From positions 1 to 20,288 of the IMG/VR virus record IMGVR_UViG_3300025276_003870: 20,288 bases of DNA. One strand, given 5' to 3'. Numbering within the stretch: the stretch's first letter is position 1; each line of letters opens with the position of its first letter. Of the stretch, positions 9,695 to 17,249 are shown piece by piece. The notes beneath the pieces were generated by a model. It had not been told where the DNA came from. It was given only the letters and a program-made list of their open reading frames with translations, and did no database searches. The translations under genes were made by a program, and so were the position numbers. The DNA comes from a virus.

Positions 9695-12600
9695 ATAACT
9701 GCTTCCACTACTAGAACTGCTTGAACTACTTGAACTACTGCTTGATGAACTACTGCTTGATGCTGTAGTTTTTGCTTTAGTTTTTGCTGTTGGTGCAGTT
9801 GATTGTTTTAAATTTGTACTAGTTAAACTCTTAACAACTTCGATGTTGTCAACTGTCGCTGTACTCATGAATAATTGATCTGGCTCGCATCTAACTTGAT
9901 ACAGATCTCCAAAGTTCGATTGTGCTTTACTTGGCACTATAACTACTGTGGCTACTGAGCCACCTAATTCTTGGTGAATATATGCACTTAATTCTGAAAA
10001 GTAAAATGTTTCTCCAAAGTCCCAGTTATTGATATTAAAATATACGTCAATGAGTTCTAGTACAGCACTTCTAATTTCTGTATCACTTGATGTGGCGTTT
10101 GGCAGTTTAACTACTTTAACCTGTGCTTGTACTTCTACGTCAGCATCTGATCCAAACAGTAATTTAAATTTACCACTGCTATAAACAATCTGATCACTTA
10201 AACTTTTAAAATTATTTAGTGTTGCTAACTCTTGACCTAATTCGTCTGTTGTCGGTGCTTCTGGCATTACAGAAACAACACCGTTTTTGTATTCTAGCAT
10301 AGCATTGTAATGTATTTTTGTCATAACAAACATTTCAATAATATTACTAATACTAGGATCTATTCTAACTTCGGAAGGAGCATAATGTTGCCATTTAAAA
10401 CTACAGTTCCTTGGAGTTAGATCTAATGTATTTTGGGTAAATGATCTACCTGGTTTAACATTGTACGCATTATTTTCAGATAGTATTACTAACTTAGGCG
10501 TTGTTAAATCATTTATAAGTTCATAAACTTTTGGTAGTTCTGCTTTTGGAAATACTAATTTATGTATTAGTTTTGCTGTAGTGTTGCCTAGATATTTTTT
10601 AGCAATAGCAAGTGTTTTTACATATATTAAATCAAAGTCTGAAAACTTAGTAGTAGCATCTGGATTTGATCCAGGGGCAATAGTTTCTAAGCCAAAGTTT
10701 ACACTTAATGTATCTTCTGCTTGTAAGTCTAATATTTTAAATTTAGCAGGCTTTTCGTATTGGTAGCCATCTAAATCAACTTTGGTTTCAAAAAACACAA
10801 AGTCGTCACTGCCAACAAAGTCGTCAAACAATGATGGGTTATCTGGAAAGCCGTCGTAATCACTGTCTAATGGTGATACAATAATTTTGGATGGGTCAGC
10901 ATACCCGTCATTATATTTGTACGGATCTACAACTTCAAACTTTAACGGTTTATCTAGCACTTCTCTGACATTTTTATAAATTACTTCTAATTTATCTTTA
11001 TGTCTAAATCCTTGCCATCTAGATGTTAAGTTATCAAAGTTAGATATCTTAATAGTTGCGTTTGAAAGTATATCAATATGTCCTTCGTTGCTGTATGCTC
11101 CTACTTCATAACTTGTTGTAGTAGCATTACCCTGATATGTTTTATAACTTGAACTGCCTATGTCCCATGTTACATACGCAATATTACCATTTGAACCGCC
11201 TGTGGCAAGTTCACTAATTTGTGCTATTGGTATTTGTAGTTCACTTGGGAACGTTGTTAGTTTGCCGCTGTTAGTTTTAACAACTGCTTTACCTGTTGTA
11301 GCACTTAATGGGTCTACTTGAATTGGTATCTCTACTGGACTTATAAAGTCGCCCTGTGAATATGCGCCTGAACCGCTTATTGATGCTTCACCGTTTTGTA
11401 AAATACCAAAGTTACTCACAAATTTTAATTCCATGTCGCTTGATTTTGAACTTCTGCTTCTTAATACAATGTTCTGACTTGCGCCAGTTGGCATGTAAGT
11501 AGCATCTGAATTTGCTAGTTTCCAAGAATCAGATATGCCGTCTTCATCAGTGTCGGACCAAGTGTATACTTCTTTGACTTGTGGTTTATAATTTTCTGTT
11601 GTGAGTTCTATAATATCTTTTTTAATTTGACCGCTGTTGCTGTCATATGATTTTTCATCATTACTAAAGTAAAACTTGATGTCACTTAAACTTTCAAATA
11701 CATATCGTGTACCTCTAGTAGTAAATGTGTATTTAGAGATAGATGTTGATGACTCGCTTTGGTTGTATTCTGCTTTAATTATCCAACTTGCTCCATTTGA
11801 TCTATCAGCAGTAAATTTGCCTGCTGTTGCTAATATTGAATTATCAATAATATACCAATGGCTGTCTGCTACATTTATTGGATTGTAATCGTAACCTATT
11901 CCAAAGTCTTCCTTGGCGGTTGTTTTTGCTATAAACGATACACCGATATCTTGTTCTAATAACCCGGCACTTAATGACGGTAGTATTTCAAATGCTAACC
12001 AACCATTCGGTATGTCTCTACTTAGTGTAACAACACCTGTTGTAGTAGCAAGTTCGTTAAGTGGAACTCCGCTATTAGTGATAGTTGTAATACTTGCTAG
12101 TAATATATCAGTTTGATCTTTAGGATTTCTAAAACGTAAATACGACCCTGGCTGAATAATTCTGTTTTCGTTTTTGCTGTTGTTTAAAATTTCTCTTGTG
12201 CCACCGTTTAATACAGTAAAGTATCCTGAATTATTCTTAGGAGCACTTGGCTGTGTTTTCCACAGGATGTCTCTTTCAATTAAATCAAACGCACCTGGAT
12301 TAGACTTTTCATGAACTTTTCTGTAATCGTCATACACATAGTTCTGTAAAGAATAATATTTTGTTAAGTCAGCAATGTCATCTGTTAGGATCTGTGTTGC
12401 TGTTTTATTTAAACCAAATGTTAATGCTTTTTGATATGGCTCATCATCTTTGTATAATGCTCCGTCATCGGCGTATGAAGTAACCTTACTGAATCTACCT
12501 GTTGGATCTTCGATATCAATAAATCTACTGTGGCCGGCGTGTGTTCTATTTGTGGCTTTTAATTTTAATATGTTTACACTTTGACTTAAAGGATAAACAT

Positions 12601-13912
12601 TGTAGTCCTGAGCACTTACCATTCTGTCTTGAGTGTAGTAAGTTTGCGGAGCATTATTTTTTATGCTCTGTAAACTTTCTGCTGGTGCTGAGTTAACTAC
12701 AGAATTCTGTAATTCCATATTTACTGTTAATGCGTACAATTCGTTTGATGAATTAAAGTATGGTATTGTTAAAGTTGTTGTGCCAAAGTTTTCTGGTCTA
12801 ATTGTTAAACTTGTACCGGCACTCTTTCTGTAGTACAGTCTGAAAATACCTGTTGGTACATTACCAAAATTACCATCAGCAAACTTAATTCGAATACCTT
12901 CGCCGATAGTGTTCTCTACACTATATACGTTTCTGTCGTTTAATGACAATGAGTTATATGCTAGTGTCTGTCCTGTTAAGTTTGGAACTCGTTTCCATGT
13001 AACTTGTTTAACAGCATTTTCGTCTAACTGCTGAAGGAATATATCTGATTCGTTAATGTTCGCATCAGTGATATCTATAAATCTGTTTGGCAATGCTCTT
13101 TCAAATATATAATCTTTAAAGTCTAATTCGCCTTGTTTGAACATAAAGAAGAAGCCAGTGTTAGCACTTTCTAATCCTTTCTTGTCGTTCCTGTACATGA
13201 ATCGCATAGGTTGAAATATGTCTGGTTGTGCTTCTTCAAATACTTTGTTTTCATTAATGCTACTGCTTACTACTTCAAACGGAAATGATTCCCCGTTTAC
13301 ATCAGCACTAAAGGTGTATGTTAAATTTTGACCTGTTTGGTTATTTAAAGCATATATTTCTGTAGGAATATTACCTACTGTTCTTTCTATAATTGGTTTA
13401 GTAAACGGATTGTTAGTTGACATCGCACTATTAAGAATTGCTACAAACTGATCAAAAGAATCAGCATTGTCTTCATCATTCCATACTATAGTAGTATCTT
13501 GTATACTTACGCCTGTTCCGTCAACTAATGGTTCTGTTGTTGACAACGAAGTTACCTTTATTAATCCACTTGCTGGAATATTTCTTTTTGGAGTGTATCC
13601 TAGCATGTTGGCTAGCCTTAGAATACTGTCTCTGCTTTCCGCAGTTGATAAGAAATTCTCTCTAGTATTTAAATCTACTCTAAATGCCAAACTCTGTGAC
13701 AAGTATGCTAATAATTCAATTATTGCTACAAACTCTGAACTTTCAATGTAATCATTAAAGTTCTCCGGATAGTTTTCTCTGATGTATGTTAGCATTGCTG
13801 ATCTCATTGTGCTGAAATCATATGCTTTAAAACTTACATTAGTAAAAGCCGAATAGGCCATTTCCCAATTTTCCGCGGCAAATAAATTACTATTTCGTTT
13901 ACTGATTGCCAT
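9692..13912 (-). CDS. 6: T4 gp6-like baseplate wedge protein, enlarged
   Basis: This is a baseplate wedge component; T4 gp6 forms the ring that ties wedges together around the hub. The first 120 residues carry the gp6 signature, including FNDYIESSEFVAIIELLAYL, then FRVDLNTRENFLSTAESRDS and LANMLGYTPKRNIPASG. A C-terminal region (about residues 1160-1375) with RIDPSISNIIEMFVMTK and FYFSELSAYIHQELGG is baseplate-J/gp6-like. At 1406 residues it is about twice T4 gp6 (about 660). The extra middle part includes two acidic loops of thrombospondin-type-3 or EF-hand style, DTDEDGISDSW at residues 787-797 and DSDYDGFPDNP at 1016-1026, which probably bind calcium. The protein ends in an 18-serine tract then GSSY. 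The start at 13912 overlaps the gp25 stop as TAATG and has a GAGGAAAA ribosome-binding sequence about 10 bases upstream. The family call is strong; the role of the insertion is unknown. Confidence 0.92.
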   Translation of the reverse strand: MAISKRNSNLFAAENWEMAYSAFTNVSFKAYDFSTMRSAMLTYIRENYPENFNDYIESSEFVAIIELLAYLSQSLAFRVDLNTRENFLSTAESRDSILRLANMLGYTPKRNIPASGLIKVTSLSTTEPLVDGTGVSIQDTTIVWNDEDNADSFDQFVAILNSAMSTNNPFTKPIIERTVGNIPTEIYALNNQTGQNLTYTFSADVNGESFPFEVVSSSINENKVFEEAQPDIFQPMRFMYRNDKKGLESANTGFFFMFKQGELDFKDYIFERALPNRFIDITDANINESDIFLQQLDENAVKQVTWKRVPNLTGQTLAYNSLSLNDRNVYSVENTIGEGIRIKFADGNFGNVPTGIFRLYYRKSAGTSLTIRPENFGTTTLTIPYFNSSNELYALTVNMELQNSVVNSAPAESLQSIKNNAPQTYYTQDRMVSAQDYNVYPLSQSVNILKLKATNRTHAGHSRFIDIEDPTGRFSKVTSYADDGALYKDDEPYQKALTFGLNKTATQILTDDIADLTKYYSLQNYVYDDYRKVHEKSNPGAFDLIERDILWKTQPSAPKNNSGYFTVLNGGTREILNNSKNENRIIQPGSYLRFRNPKDQTDILLASITTITNSGVPLNELATTTGVVTLSRDIPNGWLAFEILPSLSAGLLEQDIGVSFIAKTTAKEDFGIGYDYNPINVADSHWYIIDNSILATAGKFTADRSNGASWIIKAEYNQSESSTSISKYTFTTRGTRYVFESLSDIKFYFSNDEKSYDSNSGQIKKDIIELTTENYKPQVKEVYTWSDTDEDGISDSWKLANSDATYMPTGASQNIVLRSRSSKSSDMELKFVSNFGILQNGEASISGSGAYSQGDFISPVEIPIQVDPLSATTGKAVVKTNSGKLTTFPSELQIPIAQISELATGGSNGNIAYVTWDIGSSSYKTYQGNATTTSYEVGAYSNEGHIDILSNATIKISNFDNLTSRWQGFRHKDKLEVIYKNVREVLDKPLKFEVVDPYKYNDGYADPSKIIVSPLDSDYDGFPDNPSLFDDFVGSDDFVFFETKVDLDGYQYEKPAKFKILDLQAEDTLSVNFGLETIAPGSNPDATTKFSDFDLIYVKTLAIAKKYLGNTTAKLIHKLVFPKAELPKVYELINDLTTPKLVILSENNAYNVKPGRSFTQNTLDLTPRNCSFKWQHYAPSEVRIDPSISNIIEMFVMTKIHYNAMLEYKNGVVSVMPEAPTTDELGQELATLNNFKSLSDQIVYSSGKFKLLFGSDADVEVQAQVKVVKLPNATSSDTEIRSAVLELIDVYFNINNWDFGETFYFSELSAYIHQELGGSVATVVIVPSKAQSNFGDLYQVRCEPDQLFMSTATVDNIEVVKSLTSTNLKQSTAPTAKTKAKTTASSSSSSSSSSSSSSSSSSGSSY
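9707..9760 (-). repeat. polyserine-coding tract with a perfect 15-base tandem duplication
   Basis: Eighteen consecutive serine codons close the gp6 gene, followed by Gly-Ser-Ser-Tyr and stop. Codons are mixed (TCA, AGC, AGT, one TCT). The unit TCAAGCAGTAGTTCA occurs twice in direct tandem (9746-9760 and 9731-9745 on the minus strand), then degrades. A short duplication probably lengthened the tract, while the mixed codons suggest the serine run itself is kept. Confidence 0.85.
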
Positions 13913-13914
13913 TA
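13910..13914 (-). promoter_or_regulatory. TAATG stop-start overlap, gp25 to gp6
   Basis: The gp25 stop TAA (13912-13914) shares one base with the gp6 ATG (13910-13912). A good Shine-Dalgarno sequence (AGAGGAAAA) lies in the last codons of gp25. It is the same junction type as gp6 to the giant gene. Confidence 0.75.
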
Positions 13915-14286
13915 TACATTTTCCTCTTCTAAATCTACATCAAACTCTGCTATCAACACATCTTCAGTTAAGTCTGCTTTGTACTGAAGATACATTTCAA
14001 TTCGTAATGTATGCTCTAATGATGCTACATTCATATTAATTAAACTAACTCTAGGGTCACTATTAACAATTCTAATACAGTCATCTTCGATATCCTGTAT
14101 AATTAATCCGTCAAGTGGTTCCATAAGCGATTCCATAATGATCGAACCATAGGTTGGTCGCATTACTCTTTCGCCTTTAGAGGTCTTTAATTGGTTAAGC
14201 AAGTCCTGTTTAACCAAGTCTAAATCAACTAGGTTAAATGGTGGTTTTACCTTACCGTCTGTACTGAATCCAATAAATGTTGCCAT
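13912..14286 (-). CDS. 25: T4 gp25-like baseplate wedge protein
   Basis: This small wedge protein belongs to the GPW/gp25 family, related to TssE of type VI secretion; it sits in the wedge core and helps start sheath assembly. The 124 residues begin MATFIGFSTDGKVKPPF. They contain the core KGERVMRPTYGSIIMESLME (residues 37-56), aligned with the T4 KGSRPFDPEFG region, and a DPR motif at residues 77-79 where the family usually has EPR. T4 gp25 is 132 residues. An in-frame ATG five codons upstream (14301) would add MINIS. I prefer 14286 because the longer start's G overlaps a late-promoter-like box (GATAAATA, 14292-14299) that would set transcription start at about 14286. It lies 59 bases (by the 14286 start) downstream of the 182-residue gene and couples to gp6. 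Confidence 0.9.
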   Translation of the reverse strand: MATFIGFSTDGKVKPPFNLVDLDLVKQDLLNQLKTSKGERVMRPTYGSIIMESLMEPLDGLIIQDIEDDCIRIVNSDPRVSLINMNVASLEHTLRIEMYLQYKADLTEDVLIAEFDVDLEEENV

Positions 14287-14291
14287 ACTTA

Positions 14292-14299
14292 TATTTATC
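14292..14299 (-). promoter_or_regulatory. T4-type late promoter box upstream of gp25
   Basis: The octamer GATAAATA matches the T4 late consensus TATAAATA at seven of eight positions. It ends exactly 5 bases before the ATG at 14286. With T4 geometry (box about -13 to -6) transcription would begin at or next to the A of that ATG, giving a leaderless message. The DNA is AT-rich, so chance occurrence is possible. Confidence 0.5.
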
Positions 14300-14345
14300 A
14301 TGTTTATTAACGGATACTATAATGATGGGTGCTTTTAAGCGGTTT

Positions 14346-14894
14346 TTATTTTACTTTAGATCGTAAGTAAGTTAGTGCTTGTTGCTGTAGTTCAGGATCG
14401 AGTTTATCTAGAGCATTTTGAATCATTGGTGTGACACCAGGAACCTCTGTATTGCCTTGATCTGGTGCTCCAGCACCTTGTTCTCCGGCTTTATTCATAC
14501 TTTTGTAAGCCAGTGCTAAAAATATCTTTTTTAGTTCTACATCAGATAGTGCTCGTTGCGACTGTTTGAGTATAGGAGCAATACTACTAAAACCCTGCGA
14601 TACAAGGTTAGTAATTTTATGTTGAGATTTAAGATAGTTAAGAATATCAGATACTTTAGTTACACCAGCATCAGCCGTTGGCAATTTTCTTGCTTTCCAA
14701 GTAATAAAATCGTTGTTAACTGTATCGGCGACCTTCATGGCTTTGGCTTTTTCTTTGCCTGCTATTGCTCTATTACCACTGCCTTTGTTGCCAAGAGCAC
14801 CTGCGACTGTATTGCCTACATTCTTGCCAAATTGCGCCATCTTGTCCAATGCGCCAAATGGTTTTTCGTTAACTATTACTTCATCAATTCTCAT
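14346..14894 (-). CDS. unknown T4-like phage protein upstream of gp25
   Basis: I do not recognise a specific function for this 182-residue protein. It starts MRIDEVIVNEKPFGALDKM, has a basic glycine- and alanine-rich stretch (residues 23-55), a mixed helical middle with DVELKKIFLALAYKSMNKAG, a Gly/Pro/Ala-rich linker (residues 137-154), and a helical end ALDKLDPELQQQALTYLRSK. There are no cysteines, signal peptide or membrane segments. The start is well supported: AGGAG lies 7 bases upstream, and a GATAAATA late-promoter box lies 18 bases upstream. It lies in the same direction just before gp25, so it is probably expressed late and may be a virion or assembly protein. Confidence 0.8.
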   Translation of the reverse strand: MRIDEVIVNEKPFGALDKMAQFGKNVGNTVAGALGNKGSGNRAIAGKEKAKAMKVADTVNNDFITWKARKLPTADAGVTKVSDILNYLKSQHKITNLVSQGFSSIAPILKQSQRALSDVELKKIFLALAYKSMNKAGEQGAGAPDQGNTEVPGVTPMIQNALDKLDPELQQQALTYLRSKVK

Positions 14895-14901
14895 ATACTT
14901 T

Positions 14902-14906
14902 CTCCT
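14902..14906 (-). promoter_or_regulatory. Shine-Dalgarno AGGAG for the 182-residue gene
   Basis: On the minus strand AGGAG lies 7 bases before the ATG at 14894, which fixes that start. Confidence 0.7.
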
Positions 14907-14912
14907 GCCAGT

Positions 14913-14920
14913 TATTTATC
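14913..14920 (-). promoter_or_regulatory. T4-type late promoter box upstream of the 182-residue gene
   Basis: GATAAATA, the same octamer as upstream of gp25, lies 18 bases before the ATG at 14894. T4 geometry would start transcription just before the AGGAG sequence, giving a short normal leader. It is in intergenic DNA, in the right direction, and paired with a good ribosome-binding site. Confidence 0.6.
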
Positions 14921-14976
14921 TCTTTTGGCTTTTCGCTGTTTAAATATATGCTGAACTAACTTAAAAGGAACACTAC

Positions 14977-15528
14977 ATGAATTACGTTTTAGCAGTTGCT
15001 CTAGAGGACGAACTCGAAGGCATGGAAGGTAATTATAATATATTATATACCGGCGTTGGTAAAATCAACGCGACAATGGCACTCACAAAATACTTAACAC
15101 AAAATCCAGACACAGAACTTGTAATTAATTACGGTACTGCCGGAGGAATTGACCCTAATATGAAAGGGTTATTACATGTGGGTAAATTTGTACAGGGCGA
15201 TATGGACTGTACTGAATTTGGCTTTGAAATGTACCAGACTCCGTTTGAAACACTTACTACAGAAATTGTGGTTGACATCAAAGGGTTTACATGTTATACT
15301 CAAGATAAATTTGCCACAGTTGCGCCTGAAGGATATTGTAATTGTGTAGATATGGAATCGTACGCACTTGCTAAAGTGTGTATGGCTCATGACGTCAGAT
15401 TTAAGTGTATGAAATTTATAAGTGACATAGTAGGTTCCGGAGACCAGACAAATGATTGGGAAGCCAATAAGTCTCTAGGAGTTGAAATGTTTGAAAACGG
15501 GTTAAAGGACCTAATTGGAGAAAAATAA
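14977..15528 (+). CDS. compact MTA/SAH nucleosidase (PNP/UDP phosphorylase superfamily)
   Basis: The likely reaction is hydrolysis of 5'-methylthioadenosine and S-adenosylhomocysteine to adenine plus the thioribose sugar, relieving product inhibition of methyltransferases and polyamine synthesis. From memory of E. coli MTAN (232 residues), the alignment is good: ALEDE at residues 8-12 matches AMEEE with the catalytic Glu12; TGVGKINATMAL (25-36) matches the glycine-rich loop; INYGTAGGIDP (50-60) matches INTGSAGGLAP; and CTEFGFEMYQTP (78-89) matches the MTAN-specific VTAFGYEYGQLP. DMES (125-128) supplies the Glu174 equivalent at E127, and ISD (148-150) the Asp197 equivalent at D150. At 183 residues it is short: most of about 45 residues between E. 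coli positions 100 and 145 are missing. Tight linkage to the receptor gene (2-base gap) suggests one transcript. A nucleoside phosphorylase or futalosine hydrolase is less likely given the MTAN-type segment. Confidence 0.85.
   Translation: MNYVLAVALEDELEGMEGNYNILYTGVGKINATMALTKYLTQNPDTELVINYGTAGGIDPNMKGLLHVGKFVQGDMDCTEFGFEMYQTPFETLTTEIVVDIKGFTCYTQDKFATVAPEGYCNCVDMESYALAKVCMAHDVRFKCMKFISDIVGSGDQTNDWEANKSLGVEMFENGLKDLIGEK
15517..15520 (+). promoter_or_regulatory. Shine-Dalgarno GGAG for the receptor, inside the nucleosidase gene
   Basis: GGAG lies 10 bases before the ATG at 15531, within the last codons of the nucleosidase, so the two genes are probably translationally coupled. It is too far (16 bases) from the second in-frame ATG at 15537, which favours the first. 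Confidence 0.65.
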
Positions 15529-15530
15529 AA

Positions 15531-17246
15531 ATGAAAATGGAAAAACAAGATATTAACTTTCACAAGAACTTTATGCCGCTGTATTTAACAGTAGCAGTAT
15601 TAGGTTCAATGTTCTTAGCAAACAAGGCTATGGCAGAAGACATCGAAGAAGTTATAGTGATTGCTCAGCAAGTAGTAGATACAAAAGCAGACGCACTCAC
15701 TGAAACAACATTAATCGAAAGCATTATGCCAGACAGTACTTGGGTAGCAGGCGGCTACGGAGCATTTACAGGATTTAGAGAAAGAGGCGCTCAAACTGTA
15801 CACACTATAGTTTACAAAAACGGCATCCCTCAAAACGGTGCTGGATCAAGTTGGTATGACTTTGGGCACGATATTGTAAGTGGACAGAATGTAAAAGTTA
15901 TATCAGGTGCTAACGGTGTTATGTACGGCTCGGGCAGTATTGCTGGAACTGTATTAATAGAAGATACCATAGAAAGAAGTGCCACAGCAAGACTAGGCAG
16001 TAACAAACATTACTATGTAAGTGTCGCACCGACTACATGGCTACAGTATACAGATTTTACGGTTGAACAACAAGCAAGAAACGACAACACAGAAAGCGAC
16101 ACATACGAGAATCAAAGTGTAAAAATTATTGCCGACGCAGGCGACTTTGAATTTATTGTAAGTGCGACAGATTATGCTTACGATTATGATAATTGTTATA
16201 CTGCTGGTTTCAGTCAAAGTAATGATTGCTTACAGGACGGTAAAAAGTTTACTGTAAGTGTCAGGAACGAGTATTTTACTATTGGTAGAACAGAAGAAAA
16301 GGCTGACTACTTCACTGAAGGTGTAAGCACTTATCAAAATGAAAGCAGTAGAGACTATTTTAGAGCAGGAGATACTGTAAACTTATCTAACTTATTACAA
16401 GTTACATATGGTGTCGATGGAAGTAAAGAGCAATACATGGAAAGCGAACAGGATAACTACGGAGCATATCTTAGTATCAATGCCGAGTTTGCTTTAAAGT
16501 ATAACTTTGGTTTTAGAGCAGGCAACAACGATCAAAACGCAATGAGATTTGGTATTGAGAAAGACGCATTCTTTATGAATGTAGGTACTAGTTATAGACG
16601 ACCAAACTTATACGAAACTGTTGGCGACATTTATGTTGACGGCAATGAAGGCTTATTACCAGAAGAAGGGGTAGGTTACGAAGTAGGTTATGGTGTACTA
16701 AGTGTATTCATATATGACTTTGAAGAGTCAATTGAGTATACACCCGGGTATAACACTATAATGCCTATCGCAAATGCTGTTGACGAAAGCGACGATGTTA
16801 TAGAGATGGTAGAAACGGCTAGTAGTACTGATGTTTGGACTAACGCAACATATCTTAACTCTGGTAGTTATAAAACACAGGGTGTTAGATTTGCTAACAC
16901 ATGGGGTCCTGTATCGTTAATGTTAAAAATAAACGACACAGATCAAACTAGAGTACCCGAGTATGTTGGTGTCATAACATGGCAACAAACATTTAACGAT
17001 ATTAACTATAGAGTAAAGTATGCCGGACAGTTTGATAGACTTCCTGGACCGTATGACATGCTAGGCGACGGACAACAATTTATGGATGATCTTAAGAAAC
17101 TTAATTTTTATGCTACAAAAACGTTTACTAACGGTGTTGCTTTAAACTTTAAAGTTGAGAATATCACAGATGAAGAAGTAGAAGTTGTGCCTGGTTATAA
17201 CAGCGAAGGGCGTGAAATCCACTTAACAGTTAAGTATAACTGGTAA
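15531..17246 (+). CDS. phage-encoded TonB-dependent outer-membrane receptor, BtuB-like
   Basis: This is a beta-barrel for energised uptake across the outer membrane, driven by host TonB-ExbB-ExbD. The 571 residues show every part. There is a signal peptide (residues 1-35, hydrophobic core 17-30, cleavage likely after AMA). A TonB box, IEEVIVIAQ (38-46), begins almost at the mature N-terminus. The plug domain (about 50-148) has FRERGAQTVHTIVYKNGIP and later MYGSGSIAGTVLIED, matching BtuB's RGTNASHVLVLIDGVR and VYGSDAIGGVVNI. In the barrel, VGTSYRRPNLYET (351-363) and LLPEEGVGYEVGY match BtuB's GTSYKAPNL region. The C-terminal segment VENITDEEV, GYNSEGREIHL and final KYNW match BtuB's ANLFDKDY, GYQTAGREYTL and terminal aromatic. 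C222 and C233, the only cysteines, probably form a loop disulphide. It is shorter than BtuB (614), so loops are trimmed. The ligand is likely a cobalamin-like compound, by similarity only; siderophore uptake is the alternative. Confidence 0.92.
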   Translation: MKMEKQDINFHKNFMPLYLTVAVLGSMFLANKAMAEDIEEVIVIAQQVVDTKADALTETTLIESIMPDSTWVAGGYGAFTGFRERGAQTVHTIVYKNGIPQNGAGSSWYDFGHDIVSGQNVKVISGANGVMYGSGSIAGTVLIEDTIERSATARLGSNKHYYVSVAPTTWLQYTDFTVEQQARNDNTESDTYENQSVKIIADAGDFEFIVSATDYAYDYDNCYTAGFSQSNDCLQDGKKFTVSVRNEYFTIGRTEEKADYFTEGVSTYQNESSRDYFRAGDTVNLSNLLQVTYGVDGSKEQYMESEQDNYGAYLSINAEFALKYNFGFRAGNNDQNAMRFGIEKDAFFMNVGTSYRRPNLYETVGDIYVDGNEGLLPEEGVGYEVGYGVLSVFIYDFEESIEYTPGYNTIMPIANAVDESDDVIEMVETASSTDVWTNATYLNSGSYKTQGVRFANTWGPVSLMLKINDTDQTRVPEYVGVITWQQTFNDINYRVKYAGQFDRLPGPYDMLGDGQQFMDDLKKLNFYATKTFTNGVALNFKVENITDEEVEVVPGYNSEGREIHLTVKYNW

Positions 17247-17249
17247 TAC

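Larger units (their letters stand above)
14895..14976. promoter_or_regulatory. divergent intergenic region between late block and plus-strand cassette
   Basis: These 82 bases are the longest non-coding stretch in the window and separate divergent genes. Towards the minus strand lie GATAAATA and the AGGAG ribosome-binding site. Towards the plus strand lies AAGGAA (14965-14970), 6 bases before the ATG at 14977. TTTAAATA (14939-14946) differs from the T4 late consensus at one position. I see no convincing -35/-10 pair, so the class of promoter driving the cassette is undecided. Confidence 0.5.

Noticed and set aside
14321-14345. Possible terminator hairpin around GCTTTTAAGC between the 182-residue gene and gp25
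   Set aside because: The palindrome is short, imperfect and AT-rich, and the downstream gene continues in the same direction, so a terminator is not supported.
14939-14946. TTTAAATA as a late promoter for the plus-strand cassette
   Set aside because: It differs from the consensus at a core position and lies in very AT-rich DNA; noted in the intergenic entry but not called as a separate promoter.
14556-14954. Overlapping plus-strand open frames opposite the 182-residue gene
   Set aside because: They lie antisense to a well-supported gene with its own promoter box and ribosome-binding site; the translations look like random hydrophobic shadow sequence.
15172-15390. Minus-strand open frame inside the nucleosidase gene
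   Set aside because: It is antisense to a gene whose catalytic motifs are all recognisable; no supporting start signal.
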